From Methylophilaceae bacterium (GTDB lineage: Bacteria > Pseudomonadota > Gammaproteobacteria > Burkholderiales > Methylophilaceae), in contig JABFRO010000003.1 in assembly GCA_013141125.1 (NCBI GenBank), positions 296,458 through 360,457 on the forward strand: a stretch of 64,000 nt of DNA, given 5' to 3'. Shown piece by piece: positions 53,868 to 62,284 of this stretch (position 1 is its first letter; every line of letters starts with the position of its first letter). Made by a program: the position numbers and the translations under genes. The notes under the pieces were generated by a model. The model did not search any database. It was given only the letters and a program-made list of their open reading frames with translations, and was not told the DNA's origin.

Positions 53868-56800
53868 TTAGAAATTTAAAACCGTTTTAAACAAAATTGA
53901 TCGCGAAGAACTGAAGCTATTATTCACGTTAAATTTATCAGAGGTTCTATCATATGCATCCTGATAGAAAGTTTTCTCATCCGCCAAGTTCTGGATTTCA
54001 AGGCTAACAATGCCTCGCTTTTTCGGGAGTCTATAACCAATGGACAAATCTACCACCGTAAAATTGGTTTTGATTTCTTGCTTATTTTGAAGTTTGCTTT
54101 GCCATATAAACCTAGGAGACAATTGGGCAAAAAAACCTGACAGATCAAAGTATCTGATAGTGACTGGAATTTCAGTCGTCTCTAACAAATAAGGTAACAA
54201 GACACCGTTGCCTGTCAAATCAAAACGTTCAAATTGCCCTTCCAAACCGAATGACCAATTTGGCAAGGGTGACCAATTCAAATATCCTCGCACACTATCC
54301 TCTCTATCAGCTAAATTTACTGATCCACGGATAGTACGGTCAGTAAATTCAATTCCAGCAAAGACATTATTTCTAAATTTAGCATCCAAACCTACGCCTT
54401 TCAAAATTGATCTTCGACCATTGCTATCATCGTAAAACTGATTAAAACCAGCCACTTGGGTTGGCTCTATGGTTTGATCAGCAATCAGTTCCCGTTTCAC
54501 GGTTCCTATATAGGCTGCGCGCAAACGTAACCAATCTGTTGCAAACCATTGAACCCCCAGCTTAGGGTTAACTCTCTGTCGGCTATTGGTTGGCTTACCC
54601 TCAGGGGTTTGCTCATAGGCTTCATAACTTAACCCCATTGTCCAATGAAAATCGGATGGTAAGTTAATGGTATTGTAAATATAAAAAGTGTTAACCCAAA
54701 TTTTTTCAGCGACACGATCAGGAGGAGAATCTTGGATCGCTTCTGGAAAAGGAATGCAAAAAAAACCGGGAAATGGATTCTCTTCACATATTTCAGTAGC
54801 TTTTATTTCCAATCTGTTTTTTGTCGTCGAATCTTTAGCCACTTTGTATGTGCCGCCGCCTAGGATAGTGTTAAATAATTCATCGGTATGCCTGAATTGA
54901 ATCTCAGCACCATAGCTTTTATTAACATCTGCCTTTTGTTGACTGCTTTTCGAAAGGTCATCTTCGCTTTCTGTATTAACGTTTTCCTTTCTATTGTTAT
55001 ATATAAATGACCCCAATAATAAGCTTTCAGGGTATAGCGATATGTTGATACCTAACCTTCCTGTGTTTTGATTTAATTTTCTTTTTTCATTTGGTACAAA
55101 ATTTCCATCTAATTTCAAACGCAAATCACCCTGCTCTGTTTGTCGTTTGCGTAACTCTAACTGAACATTGACATCGGGCGTGATCGCCGCCTGCAAAAAA
55201 GCATCATAAACATTGTGTGTGACATTGGCATCCTTGCGCCATCCTTCGGTATCGTAATGATATTGTCCCAGGCTGTAGGAAATGTTGTCATGAATGCCTG
55301 ATAGAACAGCTTCTTCACCTTTTGTGCGGTGATTGCCGACAAAGCCGGATATGAAGAACTGGTCGTCATTGCGCTGATAGGCGTTGGTAAAATCCTTGAA
55401 TGACGGCTCTGCCGGCCCGGTGCCAGAGATCGCATTCAAGCCCTTAACGGAAAGATGCGGCTGAATCGGGTTCATATTCAATGGCTGCAAAAGCTGGGAT
55501 TGCAGCAGCTCACTGACTTGCGCGATTTCTCTTCTGGGTAGGCGCACATAGGCATCCGACAGAAAACGATGTGCCGAGTAATTGGAGGGGTCTATCGTCA
55601 GGGATTTGGTAGCTTCAACCGTGGCGCGGGAATCAAAGCCGAGGTCGTCATAGATTCTGGCGAGGCTGGTGTTGCGGATCGCCATATCATTATCAAGCAA
55701 CTGTTTGGAGCGATAGACTGCGCGATTATCATTCAGCGCAATCGCGGTTTGTAAATCCTGCAAGGCTTCTACCGGCCGGTTTTCCGTCTGCTTCTTGATG
55801 GCATTATAAAACCAGGGTGTAGGGTCTTTAGCATCACGTTCTTTTGCCAAGTCGAATTGATCCTGCGCCAGCGGATTGCGTTTCTCTTCAAAATAGGCTT
55901 TGCCTAAGTAACTGCGTATCAAGGAATTATTCGGATCAAGAATTGCGGCGATTTCCAAATCCTTGCGGCCTTCTGCCAGGTATCCTTTGCGAATTTTAGC
56001 CAAACCCAAGCCTTGCCTTGCCAAAGGCGAGGATGAATCAAGTTTGATGGCGTTCTCAAAGGCTTGCAAGGCTTCATTCGTTTCCATGCTTTGCAGATAG
56101 GCGAAACCCAGCACGGTTTGGGTTCTTTCGAGATTGGCATCCAGTTCCAGTGCTTGTTTTGCGGTGCTCTGACTTTCTTTAGTTAAGCCCTTGGCAAGTT
56201 CAAGCTCTGCCTTACGCGCCAAAGCCATGGCATCATGGGGTGCGTTTTTAACTGCTTGCTCGGCAGCTTCCAGTGCTTTATCCAGTTCAAAGCGGCCTTG
56301 CTCGGCATAGGATAGTGCAGAATAAGCACTTGCTGAGTGAGCATCGGATACGACAGCACGTTTCGCTAAATCGTAAGCTTCTTGTTTGTGATTTTGTGTC
56401 AATGCCAGCACTGATTGCAAGGCCAGCGCTTCTGCATCGTTAGGATTTTTTTCGAGTATAGCTTGAATATCTTGTTTGGCGAGTGGGATTTGTCCTATAG
56501 TCAGCCGCATCGCGCCGCGTACTTTATTAAAATAAGGGCTTTGTTTTTCTGGCGCGAAAGCATCCAGCCGTATCAGTGCATCATCAATACGCCCTTGGCG
56601 AAAATCTTGTATGGCGTTGCGAATGCCGGCATCAATATTTTCCGAGGTTTCTGGATAGGGGATTAATGGCGGGTAGTACAATGCCCAATAGACGGCATCT
56701 TCAGGCTTGATGTCAATTCGTGCTTTAGGCGCTTGTCCAGCCAGGGCTTCTGCACTTTGCCCAGGCTTAAGGCTTAAGGTGCCATGGGCATTAAAAAACC

Positions 56801-57272
56801 GAACGCCACCCTCATAAACCCAAAGGGATGCATTTTTATCCTCAACGCGCATGGCAAACTCGGTGCCTTCAGGCCCGGCGTTGGCGATTGGGCTGGTGAT
56901 TTCCAGATGCTTGGGCGTGCGGCTGATAAAGTGAACAAAACCTTTGAGCAAATCCAGCAAGGTGGTTTCATTGGGGGCCATACCATTTAACGAGAGTACG
57001 GTATTGGCATCAAGACGCAAGATGATGCCATTGGGTAGCGTTAACGAAGCACGGCTGTAGGGCTCAACTCTGACCCGACTGCCTTCGCATAACAAATCGT
57101 GAAGCTGAGCCTGTTGCCACTGGCCTTTGCCATTAGCGTCGAAAAAGACTTTGCCTTGCAGGGAATCCAGCTTGGCTCCATACTTGTTTTGGCAGATTTT
57201 TTCAGCAATAGCCTCTTCTGACCAGCAAATTGGTGAGAATAAAATCAGTAGAGGTATTATCAGATAGCGCAT
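53868..57272 (-). CDS. FecR-domain, TPR and outer-membrane beta-barrel fusion protein
   Basis: 1134 residues. Sec signal peptide (1-18, ending I-C-W-S), then a FecR-like domain (about 28-170: L-C-E-G-S-R-V-R-V-E-P-Y-S-R-A-S-L-T-L-P-N-G, A-N-A-G-P-E-G-T-E-F-A, Y-E-G-G-V-R-F). About ten TPR-like helical repeats cover 210-590 (A-L-A-L-Q-S-V-L-A, Y-L-G-K-A-Y-F-E and similar). The C-terminal 500 residues are amphipathic strands of a TonB-receptor or porin-like barrel, ending V-L-N-F with terminal Phe. There is no TonB box or plug. FecR normally relays outer-membrane signals to the inner membrane; here sensor, scaffold and barrel are one chain. First gene of the operon with the cyclase. Confidence 0.85.
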   Translation of the reverse strand: MRYLIIPLLILFSPICWSEEAIAEKICQNKYGAKLDSLQGKVFFDANGKGQWQQAQLHDLLCEGSRVRVEPYSRASLTLPNGIILRLDANTVLSLNGMAPNETTLLDLLKGFVHFISRTPKHLEITSPIANAGPEGTEFAMRVEDKNASLWVYEGGVRFFNAHGTLSLKPGQSAEALAGQAPKARIDIKPEDAVYWALYYPPLIPYPETSENIDAGIRNAIQDFRQGRIDDALIRLDAFAPEKQSPYFNKVRGAMRLTIGQIPLAKQDIQAILEKNPNDAEALALQSVLALTQNHKQEAYDLAKRAVVSDAHSASAYSALSYAEQGRFELDKALEAAEQAVKNAPHDAMALARKAELELAKGLTKESQSTAKQALELDANLERTQTVLGFAYLQSMETNEALQAFENAIKLDSSSPLARQGLGLAKIRKGYLAEGRKDLEIAAILDPNNSLIRSYLGKAYFEEKRNPLAQDQFDLAKERDAKDPTPWFYNAIKKQTENRPVEALQDLQTAIALNDNRAVYRSKQLLDNDMAIRNTSLARIYDDLGFDSRATVEATKSLTIDPSNYSAHRFLSDAYVRLPRREIAQVSELLQSQLLQPLNMNPIQPHLSVKGLNAISGTGPAEPSFKDFTNAYQRNDDQFFISGFVGNHRTKGEEAVLSGIHDNISYSLGQYHYDTEGWRKDANVTHNVYDAFLQAAITPDVNVQLELRKRQTEQGDLRLKLDGNFVPNEKRKLNQNTGRLGINISLYPESLLLGSFIYNNRKENVNTESEDDLSKSSQQKADVNKSYGAEIQFRHTDELFNTILGGGTYKVAKDSTTKNRLEIKATEICEENPFPGFFCIPFPEAIQDSPPDRVAEKIWVNTFYIYNTINLPSDFHWTMGLSYEAYEQTPEGKPTNSRQRVNPKLGVQWFATDWLRLRAAYIGTVKRELIADQTIEPTQVAGFNQFYDDSNGRRSILKGVGLDAKFRNNVFAGIEFTDRTIRGSVNLADREDSVRGYLNWSPLPNWSFGLEGQFERFDLTGNGVLLPYLLETTEIPVTIRYFDLSGFFAQLSPRFIWQSKLQNKQEIKTNFTVVDLSIGYRLPKKRGIVSLEIQNLADEKTFYQDAYDRTSDKFNVNNSFSSSRSILFKTVLNF

Positions 57273-57327
57273 AATTTTTTCATTGCGAAGAAACGGCGTT
57301 CAAAATAAATCATTTTATGCATTCTAT

Positions 57328-57344
57328 TTAACAAGGATTGTTAA
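57328..57344. promoter_or_regulatory. Palindromic operator candidate between fecR-barrel and crp genes
   Basis: TTAACAA-GGA-TTGTTAA, perfect 7-bp arms, in the 170-base divergent intergenic region: 56 bases before the FecR-barrel gene and 99 before the CRP-family gene. It is a plausible site for the CRP-family regulator or an unknown one. It does not match the E. coli CRP (TGTGA-N6-TCACA) or FNR consensus. Confidence 0.5.
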
Positions 57345-57442
57345 CTCAACAGTTTTTGAACATAATAGTTTGCATTTGTTAGCTATAAACCTAAAGCGCA
57401 TCCTACACTATAAATAATGCTATCAGGGCACACCATAACGCT

Positions 57443-58105
57443 ATGGAAATTATCAACATTCTGAAAAGTAACGAATTATTCAAAGAATTGGAAGTAGACG
57501 AATTAAGAACAGTGGCCGAACTTACCATAATAAAAGCTGTACGTAAAAACACATTGGTGATTAGTGCGGGCGATACTTCAAGTTCTATTTACCTGATAAT
57601 ACAGGGAAAAGTTAAAGTGGTTGTGACTAACGAGGAGGGAGTCGAGTTGATTTTAGCCACTTTGCAGCAAGGCGATAATTTTGGCGAGCTTTCACTGCTG
57701 GACGATCAGCCCAGGTCGGCGAATATCATCGCGCTGGAAGATAGTGTGTTTACTATTTTGCATAAAGCTGATTTTTTTAAGCTGATGGAGAAAAATCCTA
57801 AAATTGCAATGGCTGTCATTAAATACTTATGTAACAGAGTTAGATTTTTGACAAATACAGCTCAGAGTTTAGCGCTTTTGGATGTGTACGGAAGAGTGGT
57901 CAATTTACTACATGACTTATCTACACCAAAAGAAAACGGTCAATGGCTTGTTTCACAACCATTAACTCATCAGGATATTGCATCGCGCGTAGGCAGCTCC
58001 AGAGAAATGATTAGCCAAATACTAAATGAGCTGAAAAAAGGCGGTTATGTGACTATAGAAAACAAAATTATTACCATCAACAGGAAGCTACCTTCCGCTT
58101 GGTAA
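57443..58105 (+). CDS. CRP/FNR-family cyclic-nucleotide-binding regulator
   Basis: 220 residues. The N-terminal cNMP-binding beta roll (about 10-130) has the phosphate-binding cassette F-G-E-L-S-L-L-D-D-Q-P-R-S-A-N, with the Glu, Arg and Ser that bind cAMP in CRP. A dimer helix follows, then a winged HTH (about 170-205: L-T-H-Q-D-I-A-S-R-V-G-S-S-R-E-M-I-S-Q-I-L). There is no Cys cluster, so it is not an FNR oxygen sensor. It is divergent from the FecR-barrel/cyclase operon, 170 bases away, so the cyclase product is a natural ligand and the operon a natural target. A hairpin terminator follows. Confidence 0.92.
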   Translation: MEIINILKSNELFKELEVDELRTVAELTIIKAVRKNTLVISAGDTSSSIYLIIQGKVKVVVTNEEGVELILATLQQGDNFGELSLLDDQPRSANIIALEDSVFTILHKADFFKLMEKNPKIAMAVIKYLCNRVRFLTNTAQSLALLDVYGRVVNLLHDLSTPKENGQWLVSQPLTHQDIASRVGSSREMISQILNELKKGGYVTIENKIITINRKLPSAW

Positions 58106-58151
58106 ATTTGGCATGCTCTGCTCTGAGTATGAGTTCATAGCCGACAAGTTA

Positions 58152-58190
58152 AAGCCCCCCGTATATAAAGTATTCTGGGGGGCTTATGTT
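58152..58190 (+). terminator. Rho-independent terminator after the CRP-family gene
   Basis: AAGCCCCCC (58152-58160) pairs with GGGGGGCTT (58177-58185), followed by ATGTTTTAA. A strong stem, but the T run is short and interrupted. It lies about 47 bases past the stop codon. Confidence 0.6.
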
Positions 58191-58311
58191 TTAATGGGCT
58201 TTCAGTTTACAACTCAAGCCATCTTCACAGTGAAAAGAAAGTTTTTAGTCTATCCAATAAGCTGGGTACCATCAGTTTTGGTGCCATCGCCTTGGGTGAC
58301 GCTTCAGGCAG

Positions 58312-58848
58312 TCATTGGTTTTCAGAAACTTTTTTCAAATTAGCCAAGCCGGTTTTCAATACGCCAGTGACTGCATTTATTGCGGATTCATCATCTTCAC
58401 CTGCTGGAATTGGTGGGTTCAGTTTATATTTGCGATAAAAACGTGCAGTCCAGGTAACCGTGGTTTCACCTGCGCCAGGGCCGGCTTTTACGCCTATGGT
58501 AGCGTAGTAGTCATTCACTGGGAGCACACCCGTTTCAATGTAATATTTTATTTTCAAGTCGGCTTCGTCAATATTACCCAGTCTTTCATAGATGGTGCCG
58601 CCATCTTTCAATGTTAGCAAGCGATAGGTAGTGTCTACACCTTCTTCGTTTTTCTTTTGTTCCAGTTTGGTGCTGGCAACACTAGGATGCCATTTTTCCA
58701 AGGCACCAAAGTCTTTAACCAGCGCCCATATTTTGGCGGTATCAGCCTTGATGGTGACGGTTTCAATGACTTTTAGACCACTTGGGCCGTGAGCCGTAGC
58801 GGTAAGTGGCAACAGGCTGATCGCCAAGAGTGCTAGAAATTTTTTCAT
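58312..58848 (-). CDS. mxaD: MxaD-like periplasmic SRPBCC-family protein
   Basis: 178 residues. Sec signal peptide (1-19, ending A-T-A), then an SRPBCC/START-like domain: V-I-E-T-V-T-I-K-A-D-T-A-K-I-W-A-L-V-K-D-F-G-A-L-E-K-W-H-P-S-V and G-E-T-T-V-T-W-T-A-R-F-Y-R. This matches MxaD, a periplasmic protein encoded with methanol dehydrogenase in methylotrophs and thought to aid electron transfer to cytochrome cL. Here no mxaF, mxaI, mxaG or xoxF is nearby, so the name reflects similarity, not proven function. GGAGA ribosome site 7 bases before the ATG; a good sigma-70 promoter lies upstream. Confidence 0.8.
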   Translation of the reverse strand: MKKFLALLAISLLPLTATAHGPSGLKVIETVTIKADTAKIWALVKDFGALEKWHPSVASTKLEQKKNEEGVDTTYRLLTLKDGGTIYERLGNIDEADLKIKYYIETGVLPVNDYYATIGVKAGPGAGETTVTWTARFYRKYKLNPPIPAGEDDESAINAVTGVLKTGLANLKKVSENQ

Positions 58849-59190
58849 ACAGGTATCTCCATGGTTTTAAGAACTACAAAATTACGGGGTTAGTAATTTC
58901 AGCTTTTTATCAAGCTGTTTTCGGCGAGATTTTAAGGTCTCTAGGCTCTAACTAAATTGACAAGTACAAAACGTTTCTTGCCGCTTCAATTAACGTTCAA
59001 CCGTGTTTGGCGTTGACTCATTGCAGTATAAGTGTATGGCTTAAATACCGTCAAGTTAGATGGATAAGCCATTGTACTCATCTGGTTTTCATAAGGATGT
59101 CTTTTTTTCAAGGCTGTTAACACGTCTGGCTATATCAATATTGGTCAAAATATGAAAAAATTACGGTTAATAAATTAGGTGCTATTTATC
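58849..59190. other. Divergent spacer between mxaD-like and rppH
   Basis: 342 bases without genes. It holds the minus-strand promoter at 59025-59054. No plus-strand promoter for rppH was confidently placed. Confidence 0.5.
59025..59054 (-). promoter_or_regulatory. Sigma-70 promoter for the mxaD-like gene
   Basis: Minus strand: TTGACG (59054-59049), 18-base spacer, TATACT (59030-59025). One mismatch from consensus in each box. It lies about 177 bases before the start codon, leaving a long untranslated leader. Confidence 0.55.
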
Positions 59191-59718
59191 ATGTTAGATC
59201 GCGATGGATATCGGCCAAACGTCGGGATTATACTTTGCAATTCCCACAATCAAGTGTTTTGGGGTAAGCGCATTCGTGAGCATTCCTGGCAGTTTCCGCA
59301 AGGTGGTATAGATCAGGGAGAATCACCTGAGCAAGCCATGTACCGGGAACTAATGGAAGAGGTGGGCTTGCGCCCGGAGCATGTACGCATTCTTGGGCGC
59401 ACACGCGATTGGTTACGTTACGATGTGCCGAATCATTGGGTGAAGCGTGAGTATCGTGGCTGTTATCGTGGCCAAAAACAAATCTGGTATTTGCTGCGCA
59501 TGGTGGGACGTGACACCGATATTTCCTTACGTGCCACCTCACATCCTGAGTTTGACGCCTGGCGCTGGAGTGAGTATTGGGTGCCTCTGGAAAATGTCAT
59601 TGAATTCAAACGTGAAGTATATCGCAAGGCGCTGAATGAGTTGTCCAGCCATTTATGCGGCAGTCGAAGTAAAATGCGCGACGATGCGGAAATTTCAGCC
59701 ACTGGATCCCTGCGCTAA
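59191..59718 (+). CDS. rppH: RNA pyrophosphohydrolase
   Basis: 175 residues from the ATG at 59191 (a GTG at 59179 is also in frame, but AGGTGC lies 8 bases before 59191 and [12 protein letters not shown] is the family start). The Nudix box is [30 protein letters not shown] and W-L-R-Y-D-V-P are also typical. It removes pyrophosphate from the 5' end of mRNA and starts RNase E decay. Converges on psd, whose stop lies 2 bases beyond. Confidence 0.94.
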   Translation: MLDRDGYRPNVGIILCNSHNQVFWGKRIREHSWQFPQGGIDQGESPEQAMYRELMEEVGLRPEHVRILGRTRDWLRYDVPNHWVKREYRGCYRGQKQIWYLLRMVGRDTDISLRATSHPEFDAWRWSEYWVPLENVIEFKREVYRKALNELSSHLCGSRSKMRDDAEISATGSLR

Positions 59719-59719
59719 A

Positions 59720-60595
59720 TTAACTATTTGCGTGTGTTGGTATCGTCTTGCCCTTGGTTTCGCTCATGCTTTCGCCCATTTTGACGAGACGGGTAGGCGA
59801 CCAGCTTTCATTAAAAGTGATGTTATTTCTTTGAAATAGCATCACAACGGTTGATCCAAGTAAAAAACGCCCCATTTCATCACCTTGTTTCAATGAAATA
59901 TCCTGGTTCTCGTAAGACCAGGTGCGAATGTTTTTTGAGCGCGGGGGATTCACCACACCATGCCAAGCGGTCGCCATGCTACCGACTATCGTTGCTCCAA
60001 CCAACACCATAACAAACTTGCCGTGTTTCGATTCGAATTCGCACACCACTCGTTCATTGCGTGCAAATAAGCCAGGTACGCCTTGCGCCGTGGTCGGGTT
60101 CACCGAAAATAAGGTGCCGGGAATATAAACCATACGCAGTAATCTGCCGTCACAAGGCATATGTATGCGGTGGTAGTCTTTAGGGCTTAAATAAATACAG
60201 GCAAAGTGCCCATTTTCATAAGCTGATGCGGAATTTCCATGCCCCCCCAGCAGCGCAGCCGTAGAATAATGATGACCTTTTGCCTGAAAGATTTGGTCTT
60301 TTTCAATCACTCCAAACTGACTGATGGCACCATCCACAGGACAGATAAAATCCGTCTGTGCCATTGGTCGCGCGTTAATTTTTAATGGCCGGGTAAAAAA
60401 ACTGTTAAAGGTTTTATACGTGCTCGCGTTAGGCTCTGCTGCTTCTGACATATTGACGTGATAGCGTTTTATAAACCAATTAATAACAATAGTTGTTAGG
60501 CTGCCGCCCTGGAAATGCGCGAATTTTCCAGCCAGTATGGTGATCGCTTGTTTGGGGAGTAGGTACTGAACAACAATAGCCAGATGGTTTAGCAT
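59720..60595 (-). CDS. psd: Phosphatidylserine decarboxylase proenzyme
   Basis: 291 residues. The self-cleavage site L-G-S-T near the C-terminus (R-F-L-L-G-S-T-V-V-M-L-F) yields the pyruvoyl cofactor. Other blocks are F-F-T-R-P-L-K, C-P-V-D-G-A-I-S-Q, Y-H-R-I-H-M-P (active-site His) and L-F-x-R-N-E-R. It makes phosphatidylethanolamine at the inner membrane. It lies downstream of ilvC, but a strong terminator separates the two. Confidence 0.95.
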   Translation of the reverse strand: MLNHLAIVVQYLLPKQAITILAGKFAHFQGGSLTTIVINWFIKRYHVNMSEAAEPNASTYKTFNSFFTRPLKINARPMAQTDFICPVDGAISQFGVIEKDQIFQAKGHHYSTAALLGGHGNSASAYENGHFACIYLSPKDYHRIHMPCDGRLLRMVYIPGTLFSVNPTTAQGVPGLFARNERVVCEFESKHGKFVMVLVGATIVGSMATAWHGVVNPPRSKNIRTWSYENQDISLKQGDEMGRFLLGSTVVMLFQRNNITFNESWSPTRLVKMGESMSETKGKTIPTHANS

Positions 60596-60633
60596 GAGCG
60601 ATAGTTTTTTGGTAAAAGAAGGGGTTTATACAT

Positions 60634-60672
60634 AAAAAAAGGGCAAAACGTTTTATACGTTTGCCCTTTTTT
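60634..60672. terminator. Bidirectional rho-independent terminator between psd and ilvC
   Basis: GGGCAAAACG-TTTTATA-CGTTTGCCC (60641-60666), flanked by seven A on the left and six T on the right. On the minus strand it would end the ilvB-ilvH-ilvC transcript about 20 bases after ilvC. Confidence 0.88.
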
Positions 60673-60686
60673 AAGGTTGAAAAATC

Positions 60687-61712
<1,026 letters not shown>

Positions 61713-61792
61713 TTAATATTGAGGGGGGTTAATCGTTTTAGGCTGATGGCTGGCTAATGTTAAGCCCGTGCAGACCGTCAGTTACCATGTTG

Positions 61793-62284
61793 TTACAGTT
61801 TTAAAATGCGTTCGCCACGACCGATGCCCGAGGCACCGGTACGCACCGTTTCAAGGATAGCGGTTTTGTCGATAGCATCCAGAAACGCATCCAGCTTGGA
61901 TCCTGAACCCGTCAGTTCAATGATGTAACTGTTATCTGCTACATCAATAATACGGCCTCGGAAAATTTCGCACATGCGTTGCATTTCATCGCGAAATACG
62001 CCGGTCGCTTTGACCTTGACCAGCATCAACTCACGCTCGATAAAACGACCATCGTTAAGGTCGAGCACCTTGACTACATCGACCAGTTTGTTGAGCTGTT
62101 TGATGATCTGTTCGATGACTTCTTCCGAACCGGAAGTTACGATGGTCATGCGCGACAAGGTGGGATCTTCGGTTGGAGCTACGGTGAGCGATTCGATATT
62201 ATAGCCGCGCGCTGAAAATAATCCGGCAACACGGGATAATGCGCCGGCTTCATTTTCCATGAGTAGGGAAATAAGGTGTTTCAT
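61793..62284 (-). CDS. ilvH: Acetolactate synthase small (regulatory) subunit
   Basis: 163 residues. N-terminal ACT domain (L-L-M-E-N-E-A-G-A-L-S-R-V-A-G-L-F-S-A-R-G-Y-N-I-E-S-L), which binds valine for feedback inhibition, and the ALS_ss C-terminal domain ending A-S-G-I-G-R-G-E. It overlaps ilvB by one base, so the subunits are made together. Confidence 0.97.
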   Translation of the reverse strand: MKHLISLLMENEAGALSRVAGLFSARGYNIESLTVAPTEDPTLSRMTIVTSGSEEVIEQIIKQLNKLVDVVKVLDLNDGRFIERELMLVKVKATGVFRDEMQRMCEIFRGRIIDVADNSYIIELTGSGSKLDAFLDAIDKTAILETVRTGASGIGRGERILKL

